A stretch of 64,000 bases of DNA from NCBI RefSeq assembly GCF_030408775.1, contig NZ_CP047210.1, forward strand, positions 1,116,001 to 1,180,000. Reading direction: 5' to 3'. Position 1 is the first letter of the stretch, and the number at the start of each line of letters is the position of its first letter. The translations under genes were made by a program, and so were the position numbers. Positions 29,770 to 38,057 of the stretch are shown piece after piece. The notes under the pieces were generated by a model, which searched no databases, was not told the origin of the DNA, and worked only from the letters and a program-made list of their open reading frames with translations. This DNA comes from Corynebacterium fournieri (GTDB lineage Bacteria; Actinomycetota; Actinomycetes; Mycobacteriales; Mycobacteriaceae).

Positions 29770-30711
29770 GTGTTTTTCCGGGACGTAGTGCGCGCAGTGG
29801 CACCCACCGTGCTGGTAGCCGGGTGCCTGAGCGTGGCCGGGTGCTCGGATCAGTCCGGCGGGCTGCGCACCGCGATTACGACGTTGCCCGACCAGCCGGA
29901 GGACGTCGTGCGGGAAGTGGAACCGTGGTCCGATCCCGCCCGCGAAAGCCGGCAGGTCACTTCGGCCGGGCTGAAGCGCAGCTACATCGTGTCGGTGCCG
30001 AAGGGGGCGAAACAGCGCGAGCGGCTGCCGCTAATCCTCGCCTTTCACGGCTACCGGGAGGACGCGGAGCGGTTCCGCCAGCACTCCCAGCTGGATCGGG
30101 CGGACGCTGTGGTGGCGTTTCTGAACGGCGTGGGCAATGCCTGGGCGCCCGCGCCCTACGCGGAGACGACGGGGCAGCAGGACCTTCAATTTGTCGACGA
30201 CGTCGTCTCCCAGCTGGAGGGGGAGTTCTCCATAGACAAAACCCGCGTGTTCGCCGCCGGGTTTTCCAACGGCGGCGGGTTTGCGGCGTTCGTGGGGTGC
30301 CAGCGCCCCCAAGAGTTCAGCGGCATCGCCACCGTGGCAGGCGCGTTTTACCAGCGCGTATCGGAGCAGTGCTCGCAGATCCCCATGAAGCACGTGGACT
30401 TCCACGGCACCGCGGACCCGGTGATTTCCTATGACGGCGGCGAGCGCCACGAAACGGTGTACAACTCCACGCCGGAGATGCTGGAGGAATCCGCGGTGCG
30501 CAACCACTGCGCGGGCAGGGGCGAAGACGTTGCGCTGTCCCCGACGGTCACGGAGCTCACCTGGGAGGGGTGCGATGCCGCGCAAGCGCACTTCCGCATC
30601 GACGGCGGGCCGCACGTCTGGCCCGGCGGCAGCGTCGACGGTTCCGGGTTGGTCTCTGCGGGATTTGCCACCAACACGCTGTTGAAGTTCCTCGGCGTCG
30701 GTTTGTCGTAG
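29770..30711 (+). CDS. Secreted lipoprotein esterase of the PHB-depolymerase (LpqC) type
   Basis: 313 residues from a GTG. A lipoprotein signal ends at SVAGC (about Cys25). The hydrolase domain has 'PLILAFHGYREDAERF', the elbow GFSNGGG, 'VDFHGTADPVISYDGG' and 'GGPHVWPGG' for the catalytic His region. Its core matches the cytosolic protein at 28266 motif by motif, including 'NAWAPAPYAETT' against 'LAWAPAPYAQTS'. It probably de-esterifies an extracellular polymer or cell-wall ester; the substrate is unknown. Confidence 0.78.
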   Translation: MFFRDVVRAVAPTVLVAGCLSVAGCSDQSGGLRTAITTLPDQPEDVVREVEPWSDPARESRQVTSAGLKRSYIVSVPKGAKQRERLPLILAFHGYREDAERFRQHSQLDRADAVVAFLNGVGNAWAPAPYAETTGQQDLQFVDDVVSQLEGEFSIDKTRVFAAGFSNGGGFAAFVGCQRPQEFSGIATVAGAFYQRVSEQCSQIPMKHVDFHGTADPVISYDGGERHETVYNSTPEMLEESAVRNHCAGRGEDVALSPTVTELTWEGCDAAQAHFRIDGGPHVWPGGSVDGSGLVSAGFATNTLLKFLGVGLS

Positions 30712-30747
30712 GGGCAGCGCGCGTTCGATCCGGCTACCATGAATGCT

Positions 30748-31713
30748 GTGCATGTTCCTCCGAACCCCCAGGTGACGGTCGTCTACAACCCTGCCAAGGT
30801 GCACCTGGGCCGGCTGCGGCGGGCGGTGGAGCGCTATGCGTGGCCTTCCGCGCGCGTTCAGTGGGCGGCCACGACTTGTGAGGGGCCCGGATTCGCCCAG
30901 GCCGACCACGCCGTGGAGGAAGGCGCAGACTTGGTCATTGCGGCAGGCGGCGATGGCACGGTGCGCATGGTCGCGCTGGCCGTTTCCGGTTCGCGGGTGC
31001 CCATGGCGATCGTCCCGGCGGGCACGGGCAACATGCTGGCCCGCAACCTGGGCATCCCGTTGCTGTTGGAGAGCGCCGTGCACCGTGCGTTTGCTGGCGG
31101 GGATCGGCTGATTGATTTGTGCCGTGCGGAAATGACGTATCTGTCCGGGCGCACGGAGCACTCCGGTTTCGCGGTGATGGCGGGCGTCGGCGTCGATGCC
31201 GGCATGATCCGCCGGACCCGGGAGAGCGTGAAGGCTGCGGTTGGCCCGTTGGCGTATGTGCCCGCGGTGCTGCAGTCCCTCGGCGGCGGCAACAGCGTCG
31301 AGGTGGGCATCTCGCTTGACGACGATCCTCCGGTCACCACCGCCTTGCACACCTTCATCGTGGGCAACTGCAGCGACCTCGTCGGCGGCATCCCGCTGCT
31401 GCCGGATGCGTTGCCGGACGACGGCGTGCTCGACGCCGTGTGCCTGCGCGCTCAGGACGTAGCGGACTGGGCCGGCATCGGCGGCAAGCTGGCGGTGGAT
31501 ACCGTGCGCGGCAACATCAATGCGTTGCTGCCGGGCGGGCACCCGGCGCGCCCATCGGGGGCCACGCCGTCGACGATGCAGTACCTCGCGGGCCGGCGGA
31601 TCACTTTGGAATTCGCCGAGCCGGAGCCGCTGGAGCTCGACGGCGACTCGGCCGGTGCGGTCAGCTCCGTGAGCTTCGACGTGATGCCGGGCACCTTGCG
31701 TGTGGTGTGCTGA
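30748..31713 (+). CDS. Diacylglycerol/sphingosine kinase-like lipid kinase
   Basis: 321 residues from the GTG at 30748 (7 nt after a TACCAT -10); an ATG at 30739 would add three residues. The DAGK catalytic domain is shown by 'VTVVYNPAKVH' (NPxxG-like), GGDGTVRMVALAV and 'IVPAGTGNMLARNLGIP'. It probably phosphorylates a lipid alcohol at the membrane, as in DgkB or PI-mannoside pathways. The next gene starts 47 nt downstream. Confidence 0.82.
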   Translation: MHVPPNPQVTVVYNPAKVHLGRLRRAVERYAWPSARVQWAATTCEGPGFAQADHAVEEGADLVIAAGGDGTVRMVALAVSGSRVPMAIVPAGTGNMLARNLGIPLLLESAVHRAFAGGDRLIDLCRAEMTYLSGRTEHSGFAVMAGVGVDAGMIRRTRESVKAAVGPLAYVPAVLQSLGGGNSVEVGISLDDDPPVTTALHTFIVGNCSDLVGGIPLLPDALPDDGVLDAVCLRAQDVADWAGIGGKLAVDTVRGNINALLPGGHPARPSGATPSTMQYLAGRRITLEFAEPEPLELDGDSAGAVSSVSFDVMPGTLRVVC

Positions 31714-31747
31714 ATGGCAGCGCAGGCGCCACCGCAGCCGCTGAGGG

Positions 31748-31760
31748 CACAATGGGCCCC
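31748..31760 (+). promoter_or_regulatory. Putative leaderless -10 of the gamma-CA-like gene
   Basis: CACAAT (31748-31753) lies 7 nt before the ATG at 31761, in a block nearly identical to that before steA. Confidence 0.45.
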
Positions 31761-32309
31761 ATGATTTACAGCTTCGAAGGCAAAACTCCGACAATCCATC
31801 CTTCCGCGTTCGTCGCGGAGGAGGCCACCATCATCGGCGATGTGACCATCGGCGAGGACGCCAACATCTGGCCCGGTGTTGTTATCCGCGGCGACGTGGG
31901 CACCATCCGCATCGGCGAGCGCGTCAACGTTCAGGACGGCTCGGTGCTGCACGTGGATACCGACGGCGAGACCGTGCTCGAAGAAGACGTGACCATCGGC
32001 CACCTCGCCATGGTTCACGGATGCCACATCGAGCCGGGCTGCTTGATCGGCATGAGCGCGACGGTGCTGTCGCGCTCCCGGGTTGGCAAGGGCAGCATCG
32101 TCGGCGGGGGAGCAGTGGTGCTGGAGGGGCAGGAACTGCCGGCCTTTTCTTTGGCGGCCGGGGTGCCGGCGAAGGTGAAGCGCACTCTCGAGCCGGAGAC
32201 CTTTGCGGCGCGGTTAAAGCACGCCGCGTATTACGTCGAGCTGGGCCGGCGCGCCGCGAGCGGCTTGGTCCCGGTTACGCGCGAGGATGTGTCCAAAATG
32301 TCACAGTAA
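31761..32309 (+). CDS. Gamma-carbonic-anhydrase-like hexapeptide protein
   Basis: 182 residues. Repeating hexapeptides ('IIGDVTIGEDANIWPGVVIRGDVGTIRIGERVNVQDGS') predict a left-handed beta helix. Histidines in 'VLHV' and 'GHLAMVHGCHI' match the zinc ligands of the gamma-CA/PaaY/YrdA family. It may hydrate CO2 or act as an acyl-thioesterase-like metalloprotein; the family is mixed. It ends directly before a pseudogene. Confidence 0.8.
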   Translation: MIYSFEGKTPTIHPSAFVAEEATIIGDVTIGEDANIWPGVVIRGDVGTIRIGERVNVQDGSVLHVDTDGETVLEEDVTIGHLAMVHGCHIEPGCLIGMSATVLSRSRVGKGSIVGGGAVVLEGQELPAFSLAAGVPAKVKRTLEPETFAARLKHAAYYVELGRRAASGLVPVTREDVSKMSQ

Positions 32310-32341
32310 AAATGCATCCACAGTCACACAGGGTGGGGCAG

Positions 32342-32842
32342 TACGCCCCGGAAGACGCCGTGCTCGCCACCAACACCTCCACACTGATGCCGAGCAAGTT
32401 CGCAGATGTAACCGGAGCTCCGGAGCGCTTCCTGGTGCTGCACTTTGCCAACCACATCTGGATCCAGAACACCGCCGAGATCATGCCGCACGAGGGCGCC
32501 AACCCGAGGTACGTCGAGCAGCTCGGCTACGTGCTCAACACGCTGCTCGTGCCACTGCTCAGCGCAGGTATGTACCTGCTGCACCACGACATCGCTGACC
32601 CTGTCGACATCGACCGCGATTGGCGCAACTCCACCGGCTCGCCGCGCGGGCCCATCGAGATCATGGACCTCGTCGGCGTACGCACCCTGGTCGCGGTGAT
32701 CGAGTCCAACGCCAACGCCCCCGAATGGCAGAAGGACTTCGTGGAAAAGACCTTAAAGCCGATGATCGCGGACGGCAGGACCGGGCTCGAAGCGGGCCGT
32801 GGCTTTTTCACCTACGACGCCAACGGCAAGATCGTGTCCTAG
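32342..32842 (+). pseudogene. 3-hydroxyacyl-CoA dehydrogenase remnant
   Basis: The frame reads 'YAPEDAVLATNTSTLMPSKF...LVLHFAN' and then '...IADPVDIDRDW...GPIEIMDLVG', the middle and C-terminal parts of a 3-hydroxyacyl-CoA dehydrogenase. The NAD-binding Rossmann half is absent upstream. Between 'RYVEQ' and 'LGYVLNTLLVPLL' roughly 20-30 residues usual in the family are missing. With no start codon in a sensible place, it is a doubly deleted relic rather than a working gene. Confidence 0.7.
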
Positions 32843-32865
32843 CCCCACGGGGAAGTCAATACCCT

Positions 32866-32906
32866 CCCTCGGCAGAGTGCTGTAGCCTTCTGCCGAGGGC
32901 CTTTTT
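32866..32906 (+). terminator. Intrinsic terminator after the dehydrogenase remnant
   Basis: CCCTCGGCAGA (32866-32876) pairs perfectly with TCTGCCGAGGG (32889-32899); a TTTTT run follows at 32902. Confidence 0.85.
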
Positions 32907-32939
32907 ATGCGTAATACCCGAGCGTGGAGGGATTTCGAA

Positions 32940-33299
32940 GTGTCGAGAGAAATAGTCTTTATCGTCTACGTCAGCGACATAGACAAGGCTGTAGCGTTCT
33001 ATTCTGAGCTACTCGAGTTGGAGACGGACTTCGTGTCTCCTCGATACGTCACGTTTGCGTTGGCGGATGGTGTGGCGCTTGCGCTATGGACCGGCAATGC
33101 AGAAGAGCTGAGCCATGCTCCCGCACGCACGACAGAGATCTGCCTCAACATGGACTCCGAGCGTGTCATGGACACTTTTGAGGCCTGGAAGGGCAAGGGC
33201 GTGGCCGTGCTGAGTGCGCCCTACGAAGACGTCTTCGGCACGACATTCGTCGTTGCTGATCCCGACGGCAACAAAATTCGGGTCGCACCAATTGACTAG
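32940..33299 (+). CDS. VOC-family (glyoxalase-like) protein
   Basis: 119 residues from the GTG at 32940, with GGAGGG 8 nt upstream. It has one vicinal-oxygen-chelate fold: 'IVFIVYVSDIDKAVAFYSELLEL' at the start and 'FGTTFVVADPDGNKIRVAP' at the end. Base composition appears lower in GC than its neighbours, and it sits alone between a pseudogene and the 3' side of tRNA-Pro, so acquisition by transfer is plausible. Ligand unknown; relatives include glyoxalases and bleomycin-type resistance proteins. Confidence 0.8.
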   Translation: MSREIVFIVYVSDIDKAVAFYSELLELETDFVSPRYVTFALADGVALALWTGNAEELSHAPARTTEICLNMDSERVMDTFEAWKGKGVAVLSAPYEDVFGTTFVVADPDGNKIRVAPID

Positions 33300-33338
33300 C
33301 GGGAGCCCCCAACCCCGCGACCCCCCAAAAAGACTTTG

Positions 33339-33412
33339 TCGGACTGACAGGATTTGAACCTGCGACCCCCACACCCCCAGTGTGGTGCGCTACCAAACTG
33401 CGCCACAGCCCG
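33339..33412 (-). tRNA. tRNA-Pro (GGG anticodon)
   Basis: The reverse strand reads CGGGCTGTGGCGCAG... with acceptor arms CGGGCTG/CAGTCCG (one G-U pair). The anticodon stem is CCACA/TGTGG with loop CTGGGGG, and the T arm contains GGTTCAAATCC. The anticodon GGG reads CCC and CCU proline codons. CCA is not encoded. Confidence 0.93.
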
Positions 33413-33489
33413 ATCCGCTACCGAAACGGTAACTCCGTAAATATTACAGCACTGTCATACGCACCCAAAACCGGCAGGTCACTGGACGG

Positions 33490-33897
33490 TCACTGGACAA
33501 CACCGTCGACGTAGACCCACTGGCCGGCGCGTCGCTCGAAGCGAGAGCGTTCCCGCATGACACCGCCGGGGTAGTGGGCGGCGAACTCGACCACGCCGGC
33601 AGCGTCGAAAGGCCCGCCGCGCTCCGTGTCGAGCACCTCGAGCTGGGTGAACGGCTCGCCGGCCGGTTCCACAGGCAAATCCGCGGGCCGGGTCTCCTCG
33701 GCCCAGGTCGCCGCCACGTAGTCGCCCGCGCCGCGCACGTAGGCGGTGTAGCGCGAGCGCATGAGCACCTCAGCGGTGGGTGCGGTGGCCGCACCGGAGA
33801 TGTAGCGGCCGCAGCATGCCTCGTAGGGCATGCCCAGGCCGCAGGGGCACAGCTTCGACCCCGAAGACGCAGAAGGCCCGGAAGACGCAGAAGCCAT
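33490..33897 (-). CDS. YchJ/UPF0225-family protein with SEC-C-type cysteines
   Basis: 135 residues. The Ser-rich start is followed by 'CPCGLGMPYEACCGRYISG', the zinc-binding SEC-C-like motif of YchJ. The NTF2-like body ('LMRSRYTAYVRGAGDYVAATWAEETRP', 'VVEFAAHYPGG') follows. Function unknown in the family. Its ATG overlaps the stop of the upstream hydrolase-OsmC gene by one base, so the two are co-translated. Confidence 0.85.
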   Translation of the reverse strand: MASASSGPSASSGSKLCPCGLGMPYEACCGRYISGAATAPTAEVLMRSRYTAYVRGAGDYVAATWAEETRPADLPVEPAGEPFTQLEVLDTERGGPFDAAGVVEFAAHYPGGVMRERSRFERRAGQWVYVDGVVQ

Positions 33898-35123
33898 TAC
33901 TTGCCCAGGCGCTCCGCGCGGTGGAGCCTGTTCTGGCGGCGGCGGCGCTCCAGGGAGGCGGTCTCCACGGTAGTGGCGATCTCGCCCTTTTCCACGTACC
34001 CGTCCACGGTGGAGGCGGCACCGGCGGCGCGCAGCTTCTCCACCTCGGCGTCGGACAAGTCGCCGTAGAGCGTGATCAGTCGGGTAAAGGTGCCGTCGCC
34101 GTTGTGGTTGACTTCCACGCGCACGTCGTCAAGCGGCATGCCCTTGGCAGCCTCGCGCACGGCCTGGGAGCAGCTCACGGCGAGCGCGGACATGAACAGG
34201 CCGGTGGAGGTCACGCCTTGGCCCTTGCCACCGGTGTTCTTGGAGCGGTCGGTGGTAATCGCCACATCGGAGGTGCGCACCACGTCGCCGTACTTCGTGC
34301 CGCGGGCGGAGTAGGAAACCGCGTTGGTGTCGGTGGTCTTCGCCGGCACGAACAGCTGCTCGGTGTACTGCACGGCCCAGGAACCGATGATGTCCGCAGC
34401 CCGCTGCGCGGTGCCCTGGCGGGTGAGCAGGTGGTCCGCCTTGTCCAGCGACATCAAGGACTTGGGGTAGCGGGCCAGCGAGAAGATGTTCTGGGCGTTG
34501 TCGATGCCGACGGTGACGTCGATAGGCGAGTGCACGATCAGAAGCGGCTTGCGCAGCTTCGGCAGGTATTCCTCCGGGTTAGTCTCCGCCAGATCCTCCA
34601 AGAACTCGCGGGAGATGGTCAGCTCGCGCCCGCCGAGGACCACGCCGACGGAACCGTTTGCGTCCGCCTCGCCGATCGCGTGGGCGTAGTGCAGCACGGA
34701 GTGCGCGGGGTCGAAGGGCGCGCCGACGGTGGCCACCGCCTTGATCATCTTCTTCAGCTCGGGGCGGGTGGCGGCCTTCAGCGCTGCCGCGCCACCCAGG
34801 GAGTGGCCCATGAGCAGCTGCGGCGCCTTGTAGTTTTCCTCCAGCCACTGCGCGGCCGCGACGATGTCGTCGACGTTTTCAGAAAACGAGGTGTCCCTGA
34901 ACTCGCCCTCGGACTGGCCCAGGCCGGGGAAGTCGAAGCGCAGGGTGGCAATGCCGTGTTCGGTCAGGCGCTTCGAAATGCGGGACGCGCCAGGGGTGTG
35001 GCGTGATCCGGCGAAGCAGTGCGCGAAGATGGCGTAGGCCTGCGCGGGCCCGTCCGGGCGGTCGATGGTGCCAGCCATCATGTGGCCCTTCGACGACGGG
35101 ACTTTGACGTTCATAGACAGCAT
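33897..35123 (-). CDS. Alpha/beta-hydrolase-OsmC fusion protein
   Basis: 408 residues. The N-terminal hydrolase of about 255 residues has 'HCFAGSRHTPGASRISKRL', the elbow GHSLGG (Ser about 107) and 'HLLTRQGTAQ'. The C-terminal domain of about 140 residues is OsmC/Ohr-like ('GVTSTGLFMSALAVSCSQAVREAAKGM'), with the redox cysteine in AVSCSQ. Such fusions are a known family; OsmC domains reduce organic peroxides. RBS AGGAGG lies 12 nt before the first ATG, a wide spacing. Confidence 0.87.
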   Translation of the reverse strand: MLSMNVKVPSSKGHMMAGTIDRPDGPAQAYAIFAHCFAGSRHTPGASRISKRLTEHGIATLRFDFPGLGQSEGEFRDTSFSENVDDIVAAAQWLEENYKAPQLLMGHSLGGAAALKAATRPELKKMIKAVATVGAPFDPAHSVLHYAHAIGEADANGSVGVVLGGRELTISREFLEDLAETNPEEYLPKLRKPLLIVHSPIDVTVGIDNAQNIFSLARYPKSLMSLDKADHLLTRQGTAQRAADIIGSWAVQYTEQLFVPAKTTDTNAVSYSARGTKYGDVVRTSDVAITTDRSKNTGGKGQGVTSTGLFMSALAVSCSQAVREAAKGMPLDDVRVEVNHNGDGTFTRLITLYGDLSDAEVEKLRAAGAASTVDGYVEKGEIATTVETASLERRRRQNRLHRAERLGK

Positions 35124-35218
35124 GGGTAGCCGTTTCCTCCTGCGGCTCGGCGGTTGTACGCAACGGTTACTTTCGCTGCAAGACTAATCGTCGCACCAAC
35201 GGTTTGGCACGTTGGCGT

Positions 35219-35232
35219 TATTCTTACCTCTT
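35219..35232 (+). promoter_or_regulatory. Putative leaderless -10 of secA2
   Basis: TATTCT (35219-35224) lies 8 nt before the ATG at 35233 and no Shine-Dalgarno sequence is present. The 109-nt gap to the divergent hydrolase-OsmC gene is AT-rich. Confidence 0.5.
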
Positions 35233-37524
35233 ATGGGCAAGTTTGACTGGTTTTGGAAGGCCATGGGCTCCACCTCGGAGCGCAACAACAAAAAGTCGAA
35301 GGCCGTGGTCGCGGACGCGCACGGGCTGATCGAGGAGCTGTCGCTTCTCGACGATGCTTCGCTGGCCTCCGCAGTCCGCACCACCGTGCGCGACGGGGCG
35401 ATCGCAGACAAACCCCGGTTCCTCGCCGGGTTGTCCGTCGCCTCCCAGCGCACCCTGGGCATGACCCCGTTTGAAGTCCAGAACCAGGCAGTGCTGCGCC
35501 TGCTCGAGGGCGACGTGATCCAGATGGCCACCGGCGAGGGCAAAACCCTCGTCGGCGCCATGGCCGCGACCGGGTTCGCGCTGCAGGGCAAGCGCGTGCA
35601 CCTGATCACCGTGAACAACTACCTGGCGGCCCGCGACGCGGAGTGGATGTGCCCGCTCGTGGAGTTTTTCGGGTTGACGGTGGCGGCGGTCACGGAGGCG
35701 TCGACACGCGACGAGCGCGTCGCCGCCTACCGCAGCGACGTCATCTACGCGCCTGTGACCGAGATCGGCTTCGACTACCTGCGGGACAACCAGATCACCT
35801 CGCGCGACCAGACGGTGCAACCGCCGGCCGATGTCGCACTGGTCGACGAGGCTGACAGCGTGCTCGTCGACGAGGCGCTCGTCCCGCTGGTGCTCGCTGG
35901 CTCCGAAGGCTCCCAGCAAGCCACCGGCCAGATCACCGAGGCCGTCTCCCACCTCGACGAGGGCAAGGACTACACCATCGACGCCGACGGCAGGAACGCC
36001 TTCCTCACCGACGACGGCGCGACCAAGGTCGAGCGCCTGCTGGGCATCGACTCGCTCTACTCCGACGAGCACATCGGCTCCACGCTGGTGCGGGTCAACC
36101 TCGCGCTGCACGCCAAGGCGCTGCTGATCCGGGACGTGCACTACATCGTGGAAGACGGCAAGGTCGCGCTCGTGGACGCATCCCGCGGCCGCGTGGCCGA
36201 GCTGCAGCGCTGGCCGGACGGGCTGCAGGCCGCCGTCGAGTCGAAGGAGGGCCTGGACGTCTCCGAGGGCGGGCGCATCCTGGACTCGATCACGCTGCAA
36301 GCGCTCATGCGGCGCTACCCGCTGGTGTGCGGCATGACCGGTACCGCCGTGGAAGCGACCGACCAGCTGCGCTCCTTCTACGGCCTGCACGTATCCGTGA
36401 TCGACCGCGCCAACGAGCTGCAGCGCTTCGACGAGGCGGACCGGATCTATGCCACGATGGAGGAGAAAAACGCCGCCATCGTCGATGAAATCGAACACCT
36501 CCACCACACCGGCCAGCCGGTGCTGGTGGGCACCCACGATGTGGCGGAGTCGGAGGCGTTGGCCGAGGCGCTGAAGCAGCGTGGCATCGACGTCAACGTG
36601 CTCAACGCGAAAAACGATGCGGAGGAGGCCCGCATCATCGCAGAGGCTGGCGATGTCGGGCGCGTGACCGTGTCCACGCAGATGGCGGGCCGCGGCACCG
36701 ACATCCGTCTCGGCGGGGCGGACGAGCGCGACCACGACAAGGTGGCCTCGCTCGGCGGGCTGGCGGTCATCGGCACCGCGCGCCACCGCACCGCGCGCTT
36801 GGATAATCAGCTGCGCGGGCGTGCCGGCCGCCAGGGAGACCCGGGCTTGAGCGTGTTCTTTGTCTCCCTCGACGACGACATTGTCACCAGCGGCGGCGAC
36901 GGCGAACAGTTCACCGCTCACCCGGAAGCGGACGGTCGGATCTCGGGCAATCGCGCGCAGCACTTCATTGAGCACTGCCAGCGGGTGACCGAAGGGCAGC
37001 TGCTGGAGATCCACTCGCAGACCTGGAAGTACAACAAGCTGCTCGCGGATCACCGCGACATCCTCGACGAGCGCCGCGCCGCCCTGCTGGATACCGACAC
37101 CGCCTGGCGGGAGTTGTCCCAGCGCGCGCCGCAGCGCGCCGCGGAACTGTCTGGCCTGCCCCAAGACGTGCTCGAGCAGGCAGCGCGCGAGATCATGCTG
37201 TTCCACCTCGATGCGGAGTGGTCCGAGCACCTGGCGCTGATGGACGATGTCCGCGAGTCGATCCACCTGCGCGCCATTGCGCGTGAGACGCCGATTGATG
37301 AATACCACCGCATTGCCGTGCGAGAGTTCAAGGATCTGGCCAACCGCGCGGTGGAAGCGGCAGTAGAGACCTTTGGCACCGTCGAGATCGACGCGCAGGG
37401 CGCGCACCTGGCCGACGCGGGCTGGAAGCGGCCGAGCGCGACGTGGACCTACATGGTTTCCGACAACCCGCTTGCCGGGTCTGGAAACTCGGTAATCTCT
37501 GGAATCGGCAATATTTTCCGCTAA
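35233..37524 (+). CDS. secA2: Accessory preprotein translocase ATPase SecA2
   Basis: 763 residues from the ATG at 35233. SecA signatures: 'GMTPFEVQNQAVLRLLEGDVIQMATGEGKTLVG' (Walker A), 'VNNYLAARDAEWM', 'VALVDEADSVLVDEA', 'VSTQMAGRGTDIRLGG' and 'LRGRAGRQGDPG'. It is shorter than housekeeping SecA and ends without the zinc-binding tail, as in actinobacterial SecA2. Export of a small set of proteins through SecYEG is known for the mycobacterial protein. The order secA2-odhI-ftsR is conserved in corynebacteria. Confidence 0.92.
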   Translation: MGKFDWFWKAMGSTSERNNKKSKAVVADAHGLIEELSLLDDASLASAVRTTVRDGAIADKPRFLAGLSVASQRTLGMTPFEVQNQAVLRLLEGDVIQMATGEGKTLVGAMAATGFALQGKRVHLITVNNYLAARDAEWMCPLVEFFGLTVAAVTEASTRDERVAAYRSDVIYAPVTEIGFDYLRDNQITSRDQTVQPPADVALVDEADSVLVDEALVPLVLAGSEGSQQATGQITEAVSHLDEGKDYTIDADGRNAFLTDDGATKVERLLGIDSLYSDEHIGSTLVRVNLALHAKALLIRDVHYIVEDGKVALVDASRGRVAELQRWPDGLQAAVESKEGLDVSEGGRILDSITLQALMRRYPLVCGMTGTAVEATDQLRSFYGLHVSVIDRANELQRFDEADRIYATMEEKNAAIVDEIEHLHHTGQPVLVGTHDVAESEALAEALKQRGIDVNVLNAKNDAEEARIIAEAGDVGRVTVSTQMAGRGTDIRLGGADERDHDKVASLGGLAVIGTARHRTARLDNQLRGRAGRQGDPGLSVFFVSLDDDIVTSGGDGEQFTAHPEADGRISGNRAQHFIEHCQRVTEGQLLEIHSQTWKYNKLLADHRDILDERRAALLDTDTAWRELSQRAPQRAAELSGLPQDVLEQAAREIMLFHLDAEWSEHLALMDDVRESIHLRAIARETPIDEYHRIAVREFKDLANRAVEAAVETFGTVEIDAQGAHLADAGWKRPSATWTYMVSDNPLAGSGNSVISGIGNIFR

Positions 37525-37563
37525 GCATTTTCCGCTCGGCCCACCCGCGGGCGGGTCGGGCGC

Positions 37564-37611
37564 TATTATGGCGAGAGATCTCAACCACGACTCGAAAGTC
37601 AGGAGTTACCC
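37564..37611 (+). promoter_or_regulatory. odhI promoter -10 and RBS
   Basis: TATTAT (37564-37569) serves as -10. The leader is about 36 nt, with CAGGAG about 7 nt before the ATG at 37612. Confidence 0.55.
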
Positions 37612-38037
37612 ATGAGCGACAACACGCCGCAGAACCAGGTCGAAACCACCTCGGTGTTCCGCGCTGACCTGCTCAAGGAAATGGAGTCCGGGGCAGCGTC
37701 GTCCGCCGACTCGGCTGCGGGCGCAGACCAGCTGTCGGATGGGGAGGCTCTCCTCGTAGTCAAGCGTGGCCCGAACGCCGGCGCCCGCTTCCTTCTGGAC
37801 CAGGAGTCCACCACCGCAGGCCGCCACCCGGAGGCCGACATCTTCCTGGACGACGTGACCGTTTCGCGCCGCCACGCGGAGTTCCGCCGCAACGAGGGCG
37901 GTTACGAAGTCGTGGACGTGGGTTCCCTCAACGGCACCTATGTCAACCGCGAGCCGCGCAATTCGCAGGAGCTGACGCACGGCGACGAGATCCAGATTGG
38001 TAAGTTCCGTCTCGTCTTCATCACCGCCAGCAAGTAG
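37612..38037 (+). CDS. odhI: FHA-domain inhibitor of 2-oxoglutarate dehydrogenase (OdhI/GarA)
   Basis: 141 residues. The N-terminal tail carries ETTSVFRADLL, whose adjacent threonines are phosphorylated by PknG and PknA/B in C. glutamicum. The FHA domain has 'AGRHPEADIFLDDVTVSRRHAEF' and 'DVGSLNGTYVNR', which bind phosphothreonine. Unphosphorylated OdhI blocks the E1o (OdhA) enzyme and shifts carbon toward glutamate. Confidence 0.95.
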   Translation: MSDNTPQNQVETTSVFRADLLKEMESGAASSADSAAGADQLSDGEALLVVKRGPNAGARFLLDQESTTAGRHPEADIFLDDVTVSRRHAEFRRNEGGYEVVDVGSLNGTYVNREPRNSQELTHGDEIQIGKFRLVFITASK

Positions 38038-38057
38038 TTAGAGAAGAGTTCGATCAC

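Noticed and set aside
32907-32939. Upstream ATG start for the VOC gene
   Set aside because: It lies directly after the terminator T run with no RBS, while the GTG at 32940 has GGAGGG at proper distance and starts at the conserved fold.
35224-37584. 786-codon open frame on the reverse strand
   Set aside because: It is antisense to secA2, whose protein is clearly recognisable. Long antisense frames are expected in high-GC DNA with strong third-position bias.
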